Counted from the first letter of the stretch, positions 1 to 8,844 are shown. The stretch is DNA of 64,000 nucleotides from Clostridia bacterium (GCA_017465505.1 JAFTWB010000013.1:105557-169556), one strand, 5' to 3'. Numbers and translations are program-made. The notes: generated by a model from the letters alone, not told the origin.

Positions 1-2
1 CT

Positions 3-644
3 TGTATGGCGATGGGAATGACTGCCGACGAGATTATGAACGAGGTGCGAAACCTTAAAGCGAGCGAGGTGCTCTACGGTGTGCCCAACTTTAACCGTAG
101 CGGACTTTTCTCTACCCGAGGTGTACACCGCAAGCTTAATTCCTTTTTCAAAAGAAAGAGAATCTGGGACTTGAACATAGATTTTTGTTGCGTGGCAACA
201 AACCTTGTTACAGGCAAGCCCAAGATTTTTCACGGCAGAAGCTTTATTGTGCCTTCAATTGTGGCAAGCTCCTGTATTCCTGCACTTTTTGAGCCCGAGG
301 TTATCGGCGGTGTGCAGTATGTAGACGGCGGCGTTACCTCACGTCTTCCCATTAAGGCTATCCGTATGTTTGAGCCCGAGGTGGTTGTAGCGGTGGATGT
401 CTTTGCCGAAAGCGACAAGCCGGGAAGTTATCAGAGTGCTCTGGCGGTGCTTTCACGTTCCATTGATATTATGGACAGAAACTTTACCAAAGCCAAAACC
501 AAGGAAGAAAACCCCGACCTGCTTATTACTCCCGATTTGGGCAATATGACCCAGTATACCTTTAAGGAGCTGGATTTTGCTTTTGAACAGGGCTACAAAG
601 CAGGTAAGGAAAATATAGAAAAAATAAAAGAGCTTATAGCGTAA
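3..644 (+). CDS. Patatin-like phospholipase, 5'-truncated by the window edge
   Basis: This is the C-terminal part of a patatin-like serine hydrolase (RssA/YlbK type) that would cleave acyl chains from lipids. The frame is open to the first base, and the first in-frame ATG at 6 lies inside the usual 'ALYAMGMTADE' stretch that follows the GxSxG nucleophile elbow, so the oxyanion loop and the catalytic Ser are upstream of the window. The second dyad residue is present as the D-G-G motif (YVDGGV), followed by LPIKAIR and a hydrophobic strand. About 212 residues remain. A strong hairpin terminator follows at 656-698, so it is the last gene of its transcript. The family is clear; the substrate is unknown. 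Confidence 0.85.
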   Translation, partial: CMAMGMTADEIMNEVRNLKASEVLYGVPNFNRSGLFSTRGVHRKLNSFFKRKRIWDLNIDFCCVATNLVTGKPKIFHGRSFIVPSIVASSCIPALFEPEVIGGVQYVDGGVTSRLPIKAIRMFEPEVVVAVDVFAESDKPGSYQSALAVLSRSIDIMDRNFTKAKTKEENPDLLITPDLGNMTQYTFKELDFAFEQGYKAGKENIEKIKELIA

Positions 645-655
645 AAAGTAAAAGC

Positions 656-698
656 GGCAGCGAAGTGTAGCCAGAGACGGAACTTCGCTGCCTTTTTT
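656..698 (+). terminator. Rho-independent terminator of the patatin gene
   Basis: A perfect GGCAGCGAAGT / ACTTCGCTGCC stem is followed directly by a run of six T. It lies 12 bases after the stop codon. Confidence 0.9.
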
Positions 699-712
699 AT
701 GAAGGATTGTTG

Positions 713-850
713 AATGATAGCTAATTACCCACCGATGGTGGGAATGATGTTTCGCCTTTGGCGAAATGATGTAGCACGGCTAATGATGTTTTGCTGACGC
801 AAAATGATGTGTTTGCTTTGCACACGTTAATGTGGCACGTTTCACGTGCG
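713..850. repeat. Array of short hairpins separated by AATGATGT spacers
   Basis: Unlike hairpins follow one another here: CCCACC/GGTGGG (728-742), TTTCGCC/GGCGAAA (750-766), TAGC/GCTA (772-782), TTTTGC/GCAAAA (789-804) and GCACGT/ACGTGC (835-849). The segments between them are nearly constant, AATGATAG, AATGATGT (three or more copies) and AATGTGG. The hairpin stems differ from each other while the spacers do not. No open reading frame fits. A related layout with a different spacer stands at 37354-37540. Confidence 0.7.
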
Positions 851-918
851 ATTATAGTTTTTTACTTTTGCTCCCGCCGTTGATGAGAGTTAAAGGTTTC
901 ATCAAACCTTTTAAAAGG

Positions 919-1004
919 CGGAATCGCCCACCGGGTGGCTAACCCGGCGGAACTGCCCTGCCGTGGCTAACGGCCGGAACTGCCCACCGTGGCTAACGGT
1001 TGGC
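919..1004. repeat. Three hairpins with an invariant GGCTA loop
   Basis: Three units share the loop GGCTA but have different, self-complementary stems: CCGGGT/ACCCGG (931-947), GCCGT/ACGGC (960-974) and ACCGT/ACGGT (986-1000). They are joined by CGGAAC(T)GCCC or CGGAATCGCCC linkers. Compensatory stem changes around a fixed loop argue for selection on RNA or DNA structure. A fourth member lies in the 3' end of murE (18552-18580). Confidence 0.75.
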
Positions 1005-1011
1005 TAACGGC

Positions 1012-1052
1012 GAGGGCGACTCCAAAGGGGAAATGGAGCCGCCCTCTTTTTT
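1012..1052 (+). terminator. Terminator-like hairpin after the repeat region
   Basis: GAGGGCGACTCC pairs with GGAGCCGCCCTC (one A/C mismatch), followed by six T on the plus strand. It is oriented to stop plus-strand transcription from the hairpin-array region before it runs into the convergent LRR operon. A much weaker minus-strand hairpin with a T run (AGTC-GAAA-GACT, about 1057-1071) may end the LRR operon. Confidence 0.6.
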
Positions 1053-1080
1053 GAAAAAGTCTTTCGACTATAAGGCATAT

Positions 1081-3111
1081 TTATGTGATTTTAGCAATAC
1101 GCTTCTGAATAGCCGTTGCGTCCCTTATGTTAAGAGCACCATCTTTGTTAAAGTCAGGGATGTGCTTTTGATATTCAGGGGAAAGGATATAGTTTTTGAT
1201 GTTGTTGTTTTTGGCGATATGCTTCTGAATAAGGGTTGCGTCTTTGATGTTCAGCTTTCCGTCGCCATTTGTATCTCCCATAAGCATACCAACGCCATAG
1301 TCTGAGAATACATTTTCGATTCCCTGAACTTTCTGCTCATAAGCCGCTTCCAAAGGCATAAGCTGATTTTTCTCGGGAATGTAAACTCCGTAGCCCGAAA
1401 CAAAGGGTGCGCAACAGTTGGCAAAGAGCACATAGTCGCCATATTCAAAGAGAGAAGGGGTATCAATGCCCAAGCCGGTGTGCAGGTCGGCTTTAATGAG
1501 GACATAATCGGGAGTAGAAGCGTTTTCGCTGAAATATTCGTACTCTTCATTATAAAGGGAGAGGGTGAAACCCTGAGGAGTTTTGCCGTTTTCGTCCACA
1601 TTCATAAGAGGAAGAATTTTATTTTTATACTTGAAATTCCTGTCTTTAAAGAGGAAGCGGTTTTCCGTTGCAAAAGCTTCAGCAAAGCTTCCTGTCTTGC
1701 CGATAATGGTGAGCTTTTCGTTTTTACCGTAGCCCATTACACTGCCTGTGTCGCTGTAAACAAAGTAAAAGCCCAGTGCCATTTCATCAACAGAAGCAAG
1801 GGAGTCGGGGAGAGTAATAAACATAAGCTTGGGACAGTCGAAGAAAGCCTCACCGCTGATGTGCTTTACACCCTCGGGAAGGGTTATAGCCTCAAGGCTT
1901 GAGCAACCCTTGAAGGTGTAGAGGGCAATTTCCTCAACGCCTTGGGGAATGTTCACGGACATAAGCTTTTTGCAGCCCTTGAAAGCCTGCTGGTTAATGA
2001 CTTTCACCTCTTGGGGAAGAGTGATTTTGGTTACTTCAGTACAGTCGCAAAAAGCGGAATCAGCAATTAAGGTTGTGCCGTCTTTTACAGACACGCTGCC
2101 AAAAATGCTTTGGTCAGCACTGATAAGCACAGAGCCGGAGTAAAGCAGGCCTTCGTCACGGTTGAGCTTGTTGTTATAAAAAGCCGTGTTATAAAAAGCG
2201 GAGTAGCCTAAATATTCAAGAGAAGAGCTCAGATTGACCTTCTCAAGACTTGTGCAGTCGTAAAAGGCAGAAAAGCCTATGTAGGTAACGCTTTCGGGGA
2301 TGTTTACATCGGTAATGTTTTTGCACCCTTCAAAGGCACTGTTTCCGATGTAAGTAAGCTTATCTGAAAAATCAAGCTCCTTGATTTCTGTATATCTGAA
2401 AGAGTAATTGCCGATAAAATCAAGGTTTTGGGAAAGCTTAATGTCCTGATTCAGTTTACAGCCTGCAAAAGCAAGGTGACCGATGTAGGAAAGAGCGCTT
2501 GGAAGAATAACCTTTTCAAGATTTTCGCAACCTGAAAAAGCACTCTGGCCGATTGCTTTAATAGAATCGGGAAGGATAACTTCTTTGATGGTTTTGTTAT
2601 CAGTAAACGCTGAGGACGCTATGGAGTAAGTGCCTTCCTGTACCGTAAAAACCTCGCCGATTTTGTCTTTGTCGGTCTTGATAAGGTGGTGGTCAAGGTA
2701 CAAACCGCCGTCAATCCAATCAGCGTGCCACTCAAGAGCAGGAGTGCCGCCGAAAGCCCTCATACCGATAACCCTCAGAGTAGATGGCAGCTCAATGGTG
2801 TGAAGCTTTTTGCTGGTGTAAAAGGCCTCGAAGCCGATGTCAGTCACACCCTCGGGAACAACCACCTTGACGATGTTTTCGTTTCGGCTAAGTGCGTAAT
2901 TTCCGATTGAAGTTACCTTGTAGCCCTCAATTTCTGAGGGAATCTGCACCAAAGCAGACTCGCCTTTGTAGCCTGTAATCTCAGCCGTGCCGTTTTCCCG
3001 AACTATATAATAAAAGTCACCGCTGAGTGTACTTTCTGCCGAGGCAGAAGGGACTAAAAACAGGCTGAGTATAAGAGTTAATATAAGGCTTGTTGCCAGT
3101 ATCTTTTTCAT
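1081..3111 (-). CDS. Secreted BspA-type leucine-rich-repeat protein with C-terminal dockerin
   Basis: The 676-residue product starts with a signal peptide (positive MKK, hydrophobic core, cleavage after SASA near residue 25). Residues about 60-480 are LRR_5/BspA repeats of the form 'I...AF.GC.nLe.v.lP..v..I'. A roughly 95-residue module with EYFS...PDYVLI and GYGVYIPEKN motifs follows, then a type I dockerin with two Ca-binding loops (DTNGDGKLNIKDA and DFNKDGALNIRDA). It is the last of four tandem paralogues on this strand, 15 bp after the previous stop, with a GGAGC ribosome site. It is probably anchored by cohesins to a surface complex. Ligand unknown. Confidence 0.9.
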   Translation of the reverse strand: MKKILATSLILTLILSLFLVPSASAESTLSGDFYYIVRENGTAEITGYKGESALVQIPSEIEGYKVTSIGNYALSRNENIVKVVVPEGVTDIGFEAFYTSKKLHTIELPSTLRVIGMRAFGGTPALEWHADWIDGGLYLDHHLIKTDKDKIGEVFTVQEGTYSIASSAFTDNKTIKEVILPDSIKAIGQSAFSGCENLEKVILPSALSYIGHLAFAGCKLNQDIKLSQNLDFIGNYSFRYTEIKELDFSDKLTYIGNSAFEGCKNITDVNIPESVTYIGFSAFYDCTSLEKVNLSSSLEYLGYSAFYNTAFYNNKLNRDEGLLYSGSVLISADQSIFGSVSVKDGTTLIADSAFCDCTEVTKITLPQEVKVINQQAFKGCKKLMSVNIPQGVEEIALYTFKGCSSLEAITLPEGVKHISGEAFFDCPKLMFITLPDSLASVDEMALGFYFVYSDTGSVMGYGKNEKLTIIGKTGSFAEAFATENRFLFKDRNFKYKNKILPLMNVDENGKTPQGFTLSLYNEEYEYFSENASTPDYVLIKADLHTGLGIDTPSLFEYGDYVLFANCCAPFVSGYGVYIPEKNQLMPLEAAYEQKVQGIENVFSDYGVGMLMGDTNGDGKLNIKDATLIQKHIAKNNNIKNYILSPEYQKHIPDFNKDGALNIRDATAIQKRIAKIT

Positions 3112-3126
3112 ATTAACGCTCCTTTC

Positions 3127-4296
3127 TTAAAGTCCTGCAATTTTCTTCTGAATAGCCGTGGCGTCACGGATATTCATTTCTCTGTCACGGTTAAAGTCGC
3201 CGATGTAAGCAGGGCCTTTGCCTTCAAGCCAGTAGTCGGAAGCTTCAATTGCATTTCTTTCGATTTTGGCAAGACCTGCAAGGCTTTTCTGAATAAGAGT
3301 AGCGTCACGGATATTAAGCTCTCTGTCGTAATTTACATCTCCTATAAGCTCGCCCACACCACCAAGGGTGAAAACATTTTCTATACCCTCAAACTCCATT
3401 TTATAGGCGTTGGGCAAGGGGTAAATCTCGTTTTTCTCGGGATAGTACACATAGTAGCCGAAGGTTGTGGGGTAAAGGTGGCTGGAGCTTCTTAAGATGT
3501 AATCTCCGAAAACCTCAGCCGCAAAGGCAGGGCCGCTGACATTCTCGTAAACCCTGATAAGTACGAAGGTGGGGATGTCTTTGCTCCCAGACTGGGGTGA
3601 GAAGTACTCATATACCTCTTTGTAATACGCAAGATACCCTTCACCTGTTTCAGGGTCTTCCTCAGAAATGTGAAGAAGCTCCAAAACCTTGTCTTTGTAT
3701 ATAGAATATTCGATAAAATCAAACTGATACTCTTGCTTTGAGTATTCTTCGGCGGCAGAGCCTTTGAATCCTTCGATTTCAATGTGATCTAAGGCGATAT
3801 ATCCTCCGTCAAAGAGCAGTTCGCCGTTTTCATAATAACATAAGTCCTCATAGCCGATAGCGCATACACCTATATCGGTAACAGAGGCAGGGATAAAAAT
3901 ATGACGGAGAGAGTGACAGTTTTTGAAAGCTCCTTCGCCAATGAAGGTAACCCCTTCGGGGATATTTACTTTTTGGAGCATTTCATTGTCAGCGAAAGCA
4001 TAGTCGTTGATTCGTGTTACGGTGTTGGGCATAACAACTTCTGTTATGTTGGTGCCGATAAAACCTGAATTGGCGATTTCAGTTACTGTGTATCCGTTAA
4101 TGGTATCAGGTATGATAAGTGTTCCCGACAAATCGTGATTATCCGCACCGATTGCCGCAGTACCGTCATCTAAGAGAATATACCAATATTCCCCACAATC
4201 TATACTGTTTAAGAACCTTTCTGCACTAACAGGAAAAACGCACACTGCACTTAATAGCAGAGTAAGCACCAAAGCAAGACTAAAAGCTTTCTTCAT
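3127..4296 (-). CDS. Secreted leucine-rich-repeat protein with C-terminal dockerin (short paralogue)
   Basis: This 389-residue paralogue has a signal peptide (cleavage near VSA-E), only about three to four BspA-type repeats, the shared pre-dockerin module (VYEYFSPQ, FVLIRVYEN, GYYVYYPEKNEIY, GIENVF) and a dockerin with DVNYDRELNIRDA and DFNRDREMNIRDA loops. The second loop has R at the position normally held by G, which may weaken calcium binding. It lies 50 bp after the upstream paralogue and 15 bp before the next, so all four are probably co-transcribed. Role inferred as accessory surface protein of a cohesin-dockerin complex. Confidence 0.88.
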   Translation of the reverse strand: MKKAFSLALVLTLLLSAVCVFPVSAERFLNSIDCGEYWYILLDDGTAAIGADNHDLSGTLIIPDTINGYTVTEIANSGFIGTNITEVVMPNTVTRINDYAFADNEMLQKVNIPEGVTFIGEGAFKNCHSLRHIFIPASVTDIGVCAIGYEDLCYYENGELLFDGGYIALDHIEIEGFKGSAAEEYSKQEYQFDFIEYSIYKDKVLELLHISEEDPETGEGYLAYYKEVYEYFSPQSGSKDIPTFVLIRVYENVSGPAFAAEVFGDYILRSSSHLYPTTFGYYVYYPEKNEIYPLPNAYKMEFEGIENVFTLGGVGELIGDVNYDRELNIRDATLIQKSLAGLAKIERNAIEASDYWLEGKGPAYIGDFNRDREMNIRDATAIQKKIAGL

Positions 4297-4346
4297 AGAT
4301 ATCGCTCCTTTCGGTAAATCAGCTTTTTATCGCTGAAAGCTTTAAG

Positions 4347-6107
4347 TTAAATTTTTGCCAGCATTTTCTGAATAGCCGTTGCGTCACGGATGTTCATTTC
4401 GCCATCTCGGTTGTAGTCGCTTATATATTTGGGAACTTTTTCGGTGTCGGACCATGTATAATCAGAGATATGGTTGTTTTTTATAAATTCTATTCTTGCA
4501 ATGTCTTTCTGGATAACTGTGGCGTCACGGATATTAAGCTTTCTGTCGTAATTAACATCTCCTATAAGCTCGCCCACACCGCCAAGAGTGAATACGTTAT
4601 AGACATTTTCAATCCCTGCTTCAAAAGCTTTGTCAAGGGTGTAGATTTCTTTTGTTTCTGGCAGATAAATGTAATAGCCTAATTTTTCAGGGAAATAGTA
4701 ATCGCAGTCCCTGATAATGTAATCACCGTAAGCCTGTGCTTCAAGTACCGAGCTTTCGGGGTTTTCGTAAAGCTCTATAAGCACAAAGTCAGGGGTGGAT
4801 TCGTCAGGTGAGGAGTAGTGCTCATACCCTTCGTGATAAGAATGGTATTTTTTATTTACACCGAAGTCCTCTTCGGTAATATCAAAAATCTCAAAAATTT
4901 GTTCCTGATACTTGTTAGCCAAGGGCTTAAAGTTAAATCCGTTTTCATTGGCATATTTCTCGGCAGCGGAGCCTTTGTAGCCTGCAATTGTCAGAATTTC
5001 GGATTTGACTTTGCCGACATCGTAATAGCAATCATTTTTATACTCCCAAAGAGTGTCATAGCCTACGGCATGGATTTCAATTGTTTCAACGGAATTTGGG
5101 ATTTTGATGTAGCTGAGGTTTCTGCAATCCCAGAAAGCGTCTTCGCGGATAGCAGTTACACCTTCGGGAATAGTAACAGAGGTAAGATTGTAACAATCCC
5201 TGAAAGCGTATTTTGGTATTTCCTTAAGGTTTGCAGAAAGCTTTATTTCCTTCAGTCGGTCTGCGGTGAAAAAGCAGTATTCGCCTATATACTCAACGGA
5301 GTCAGGTAGGGAGATAGAACTTAAATCGCTTCCGTGAAATGTGTCGCTTGCAATTATACGGGTTCCGTCTTTTACAGTAAAGTCTCCTTCCATTTTATTG
5401 TCAACATCCAGAAGATATTCTCCGCAATAAAACGCTCCGTTTTCCAGTTCGGCATTATTAGCGAAAGGAGTTTTGAAAAAAGGATTACTGCCGATGTATT
5501 CAAGGGTGTGGGGCAAAGAAGCCTCGGTGAGATTTTCGCACCACATAAATGCAGAGTCGCCCAGATATGTAACGCCTTCGGGGATAATGGCACTTTCGAT
5601 ATTATCACAATCATGAAAAGCTTTTGAACCTATATATTCAAGGCTTTCAGGTAAGCCGTTGTGGCCCAACTTGTAGCAAAACATAAATGCACTTTTACCG
5701 ATATAGGTAAGGCCGTCAGGCAAATTTACGTTTTCAAGCTGAGTGCAGTGGTTGAAGGCATAGTCGCCGATATAGGTCAGATTTTCGGGCAGGTTGATTG
5801 TCGTGAGGTTTTCACAATTGCTGAAGGCGGAGCCGTGTATTTCTCTGATTGTATCGGGAAGTGTAACCTCGGTGATGTGGTTATTGTTATAAAAGGCGTC
5901 TTTTCCTATGGAGGTTACAGTGCGGCCGTCTATCTCGGCGGGAATTATAAGCTTTTGTGCAGTTGTATAATTTCTTTTAAGCTCAGCTGTGCCGTCTGCC
6001 AGAACTTGGTAAGAAAAATGTGTGGTGTCTTCTGCAACCACAGGAAAAGTGCACAGTGTACCGAATACTAAAACCAGTAATAAAGTGATGGATAATATCT
6101 TTTTCAT
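4347..6107 (-). CDS. Secreted leucine-rich-repeat protein with C-terminal dockerin
   Basis: The product has 586 residues: a signal peptide (MKKILSITLLLVLVFG...VVAE), about ten BspA/LRR_5 repeats between residues 50 and 370, the shared pre-dockerin module (GYEHYSSP, DFVLIELYEN, GYYIYLPETKEIY, VYNVFTLGGVGEL) and a dockerin with DVNYDRKLNIRDA and DYNRDGEMNIRDA loops. The segment 'YKGSAAEKYANENGFNF', typical of the cap of BspA repeats, closes the LRR domain. Spacing to its neighbours (34 and 50 bp) and an AAAGGAGC ribosome site support a single operon. Confidence 0.9.
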   Translation of the reverse strand: MKKILSITLLLVLVFGTLCTFPVVAEDTTHFSYQVLADGTAELKRNYTTAQKLIIPAEIDGRTVTSIGKDAFYNNNHITEVTLPDTIREIHGSAFSNCENLTTINLPENLTYIGDYAFNHCTQLENVNLPDGLTYIGKSAFMFCYKLGHNGLPESLEYIGSKAFHDCDNIESAIIPEGVTYLGDSAFMWCENLTEASLPHTLEYIGSNPFFKTPFANNAELENGAFYCGEYLLDVDNKMEGDFTVKDGTRIIASDTFHGSDLSSISLPDSVEYIGEYCFFTADRLKEIKLSANLKEIPKYAFRDCYNLTSVTIPEGVTAIREDAFWDCRNLSYIKIPNSVETIEIHAVGYDTLWEYKNDCYYDVGKVKSEILTIAGYKGSAAEKYANENGFNFKPLANKYQEQIFEIFDITEEDFGVNKKYHSYHEGYEHYSSPDESTPDFVLIELYENPESSVLEAQAYGDYIIRDCDYYFPEKLGYYIYLPETKEIYTLDKAFEAGIENVYNVFTLGGVGELIGDVNYDRKLNIRDATVIQKDIARIEFIKNNHISDYTWSDTEKVPKYISDYNRDGEMNIRDATAIQKMLAKI

Positions 6108-6141
6108 AATTTTTGCTCCTTTCGGTTTTGTGATTGAAGCT

Positions 6142-8688
6142 TTAGTTTAAGGGGAGTCTTTCGAAGGTTACTTCATAAGTAAGGTGAAAATCTGCACCGT
6201 TGAGGGCTTCGTTGTGAGAGCAGAGAGCCTTGCCGTCGGTGCTGTATGCGGAGCGGATTAAGGGCTTTAAAGTAACCTCGCCTTCGCTGTCCAGCTGGTA
6301 GTCCATTGTGTAAAGGAGCTTTTTCTCTCTAAAGTCCAGCTCACCCTCGGGAGTCTGGATGTAGAGGTAGTCGGTGTAATTTCTGAATTGCTCATATTCT
6401 GTGGGCAAATTGGGCAGATGGTTTTTAATAAATTCTGCGTCCTTACCTTGAGAAAGAGTGCGGATGTAACCCTCACGCCTGAACTCAAAGGTTAAATCCC
6501 TGATGATTTCATCACTGGTGAGATAAACATTTACAGTCATAATCTCGTCACTTCTCAAATCGTAAGTCTTATCGCCTAAAGTGACATAGGAGTGCTTAAT
6601 GCTGTTTTCGTAGGCGTTGTTTTCAAAATTTTCGTAGTCGGGATTATCAAGTTCCACCCTTGCAAGGGTTTTCTGAATAGCTGTTGCGTCACGGATATTC
6701 AGCTTGCCGTCACGGTTGAAGTCGGCAATTTTAGTTGCTCTGACAGAGTCATATGTACCCTTTACCATATAATATTTATCCAGAACACTTGCTTTGTTGG
6801 CAACGTCCTTCTGTATAAATGTGGCATCTCTGATATTTACCTTGCCGTCAAAGTTTACATCTCCTGTCAAATCTCCCAGTATGCCCTGAGTGAAGATGTC
6901 GTAAACCCCGTCAATGCCCTTTTCAAAGGCGTTTATGAGGGTGTAAATCTCGTTTTTCTCAGGGAGATATATAAAGTAGCCGAACTCAGCAGGAGTAGAG
7001 GTGGAGTCTTCGTACATTACATAGTCATTGAAATAATATGTAAAGTTTGCTTCCATAACCAAATCGGAATAAGCTCTGATAAGTACATATTTTTCAGAGC
7101 TGTGACTATAAACCTCAGCGTAGTGGACAATGTTGAAGTCTTTAAGAAGTTCAAGCACCTTGTCTTTGTGTGTTGAGGATGTGGGAGCGGATAAATCTTC
7201 AAAGGCGATGTTGTTATCATTAGCATATTCTTCGGCGGCAGTGCCTTTGTGCCCTGCAATGGTAAAGCCTTCAAGGATGGGGTAGCTCTCGGGAATAACA
7301 GGCATACCGTCTATTTCAAAATAGGGGTTGTAGTAGCCCAGAGCCATTTCGTCAATGGTGGAAACTGTTGAGGGGATTTCAATGTATTTAAGTCCCTGAC
7401 AGTTTAAGAAAGCGTTCTTTTCTATAATTTCTACACCCTTAGGAATAGCAATGCTCTCAATTGCCACGCAGTCCTCAAAAGCACACTCGCCGATTACCTT
7501 AAGGCTTTCGGGGAGGTTTACGGTTCTCAGACGATAGCTGAAAGCAAAGCAGTAGGGGCTGATTTTTTCTACACTTTCTGGGAGAGTAACAGACACAAGG
7601 GTTTTGTTATTGGAGAAAACCTGACGGGGAAGAAGCTGTGTGCCTTCTTTTACAGCGATGTTTTTTAATTCTTCGTCAATCTCCAGAAGAGCAGAGCCCA
7701 GATACAGACACCCCTCTTCCCAGTTTGCCTTGTTATTGGCGTAGGCTGTGCCGTAAAAAGCACTGTTTCCCAAGTCTTCAAGGTTTTCGGAAAGAGTGAT
7801 TTTCTCAAGATTTGTACATCTTGCGAAAACTGCGTAGCCCATTTGCTCAACACTTTGGGGAATGGTGACTTCTATGAGGCTTTCGCAACCCTCAAAAGCA
7901 TAGCCTTCAATTGCTTTTATGTTTTCGGGGATGTTAAGAGAATCGATTTTTGAGAATCTGAAAGCACCCATAGGGATAACCTCAAGGCTTTTGGGAATGT
8001 GGATTTCCTTAAGTGCGTCGGAGTTTGCAAAGGTGTACATATCCATAAACTCCACAGAATCGGGCAGAATCGCCTTTTCAAGCACTGTACATTCGGAGAA
8101 AGCCCAGCCTCCGATACGTTTTAATGTGTCGGGAAAATTAACCTCGGTTAGAAAACCACACTTAGCAAAGGCGTCGTCAAAAATAGAAACAGTGCCTTCT
8201 TTAATGGTGTAAGAGCCCTTAAGCTCCTGATTTCTCGCCTTTACAAGATGATTTCCTATGTAAAGCACACCGTTTTCCCAGTTTTCTTGGTTGCGGTAAA
8301 ACTCGGTTTTGTCAAGGTTTCTGAAAAAGGTATTGGTCATAGAGTCGGGCAGGGTGATTTCTTCAAGGTTGGTCAAGCCCTCAAAGACGTATTTGCTCAC
8401 TTGGGTTACACCCTCGGGAATAACCACGGATTTTAATATAAGCTTATAATCCTGAGCAAGACCGCTTATCTCGGTTACCTTTCTGCCTTCGATTTCTTCG
8501 GGGACAATAAGGCTTTCTGTTTTGCCTACTGTGCCTTTAAAGAGGATTGTACCATCCTCTTTGATTTCGTATCTGAAGTCGCCGTAGGATTTTGTGTTGT
8601 CGGCCTTGCTTGCACCAAAAACAGAGGTGACGCTCAAGGCTGAAAGCACAAGAGTTAAAACAAGTATAAAGGATAAAGTTTTTTTCAT
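6142..8688 (-). CDS. Secreted leucine-rich-repeat protein with internal dockerin and extra C-terminal domain
   Basis: This 848-residue protein is the first and largest gene of the LRR cluster. A signal peptide (ends near SVFGA) is followed by about 14 BspA-type repeats, the shared pre-dockerin module (VYSHSSEKYVLIRA, GYFIYLPEKNEIY) and a dockerin at about residues 605-677 (DVNFDGKVNIRDA, DFNRDGKLNIRDA). Unlike its siblings it continues for another 171 residues (678-848). That tail is beta-strand-like with 'YDLRSDEIMTVNVYLTSDE', reminiscent of cohesin-like sandwich domains, but I cannot assign it. Ribosome site AGGAG precedes the ATG by 7 bases. Confidence 0.9.
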   Translation of the reverse strand: MKKTLSFILVLTLVLSALSVTSVFGASKADNTKSYGDFRYEIKEDGTILFKGTVGKTESLIVPEEIEGRKVTEISGLAQDYKLILKSVVIPEGVTQVSKYVFEGLTNLEEITLPDSMTNTFFRNLDKTEFYRNQENWENGVLYIGNHLVKARNQELKGSYTIKEGTVSIFDDAFAKCGFLTEVNFPDTLKRIGGWAFSECTVLEKAILPDSVEFMDMYTFANSDALKEIHIPKSLEVIPMGAFRFSKIDSLNIPENIKAIEGYAFEGCESLIEVTIPQSVEQMGYAVFARCTNLEKITLSENLEDLGNSAFYGTAYANNKANWEEGCLYLGSALLEIDEELKNIAVKEGTQLLPRQVFSNNKTLVSVTLPESVEKISPYCFAFSYRLRTVNLPESLKVIGECAFEDCVAIESIAIPKGVEIIEKNAFLNCQGLKYIEIPSTVSTIDEMALGYYNPYFEIDGMPVIPESYPILEGFTIAGHKGTAAEEYANDNNIAFEDLSAPTSSTHKDKVLELLKDFNIVHYAEVYSHSSEKYVLIRAYSDLVMEANFTYYFNDYVMYEDSTSTPAEFGYFIYLPEKNEIYTLINAFEKGIDGVYDIFTQGILGDLTGDVNFDGKVNIRDATFIQKDVANKASVLDKYYMVKGTYDSVRATKIADFNRDGKLNIRDATAIQKTLARVELDNPDYENFENNAYENSIKHSYVTLGDKTYDLRSDEIMTVNVYLTSDEIIRDLTFEFRREGYIRTLSQGKDAEFIKNHLPNLPTEYEQFRNYTDYLYIQTPEGELDFREKKLLYTMDYQLDSEGEVTLKPLIRSAYSTDGKALCSHNEALNGADFHLTYEVTFERLPLN

Positions 8689-8765
8689 AATAATTCTCCT
8701 CTCTAAGGAAATGTTTTTCGACTTTCACTTATTAGACGTAAATTTTGCGAAAAACTCACACTTAA

Positions 8766-8771
8766 ATTATA
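8766..8771 (-). promoter_or_regulatory. Possible -10 box of the LRR-dockerin operon
   Basis: A TATAAT hexamer on the minus strand lies about 80 bases upstream of the first LRR gene, in an A/T-rich stretch. No good -35 hexamer stands at the right distance, so this is a weak call. Confidence 0.35.
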
Positions 8772-8844
8772 AACTTTTTTGCTGTTTTTGAATATTTGGA
8801 GATGTCGACAAATCTCAGCAGAGGTGATTGTTAAAAATGCAGAT

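Noticed and set aside
713-1004. CRISPR array
   Set aside because: The constant segments are only about 8 bases or are hairpin loops, spacing is irregular, the variable parts are self-complementary, and no cas gene is near.
919-1004. Additional DtxR-type operators (GGCTAA half-sites)
   Set aside because: Only one half of the TTAGC-N4-GCTAA palindrome is present; the bases form the loop of hairpins and no metal gene follows.
1000-1305. A 101-residue plus-strand gene at 1000-1305
   Set aside because: It begins in the hairpin region, passes through a terminator and overlaps the dockerin-coding end of an LRR gene.
1480-1902. Plus-strand reading frames opposite the LRR genes (for example 1480-1902, 4818-5309, 5661-6071, 6592-7176)
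   Set aside because: They are antisense shadows of repetitive LRR genes, without ribosome sites or recognisable domains.
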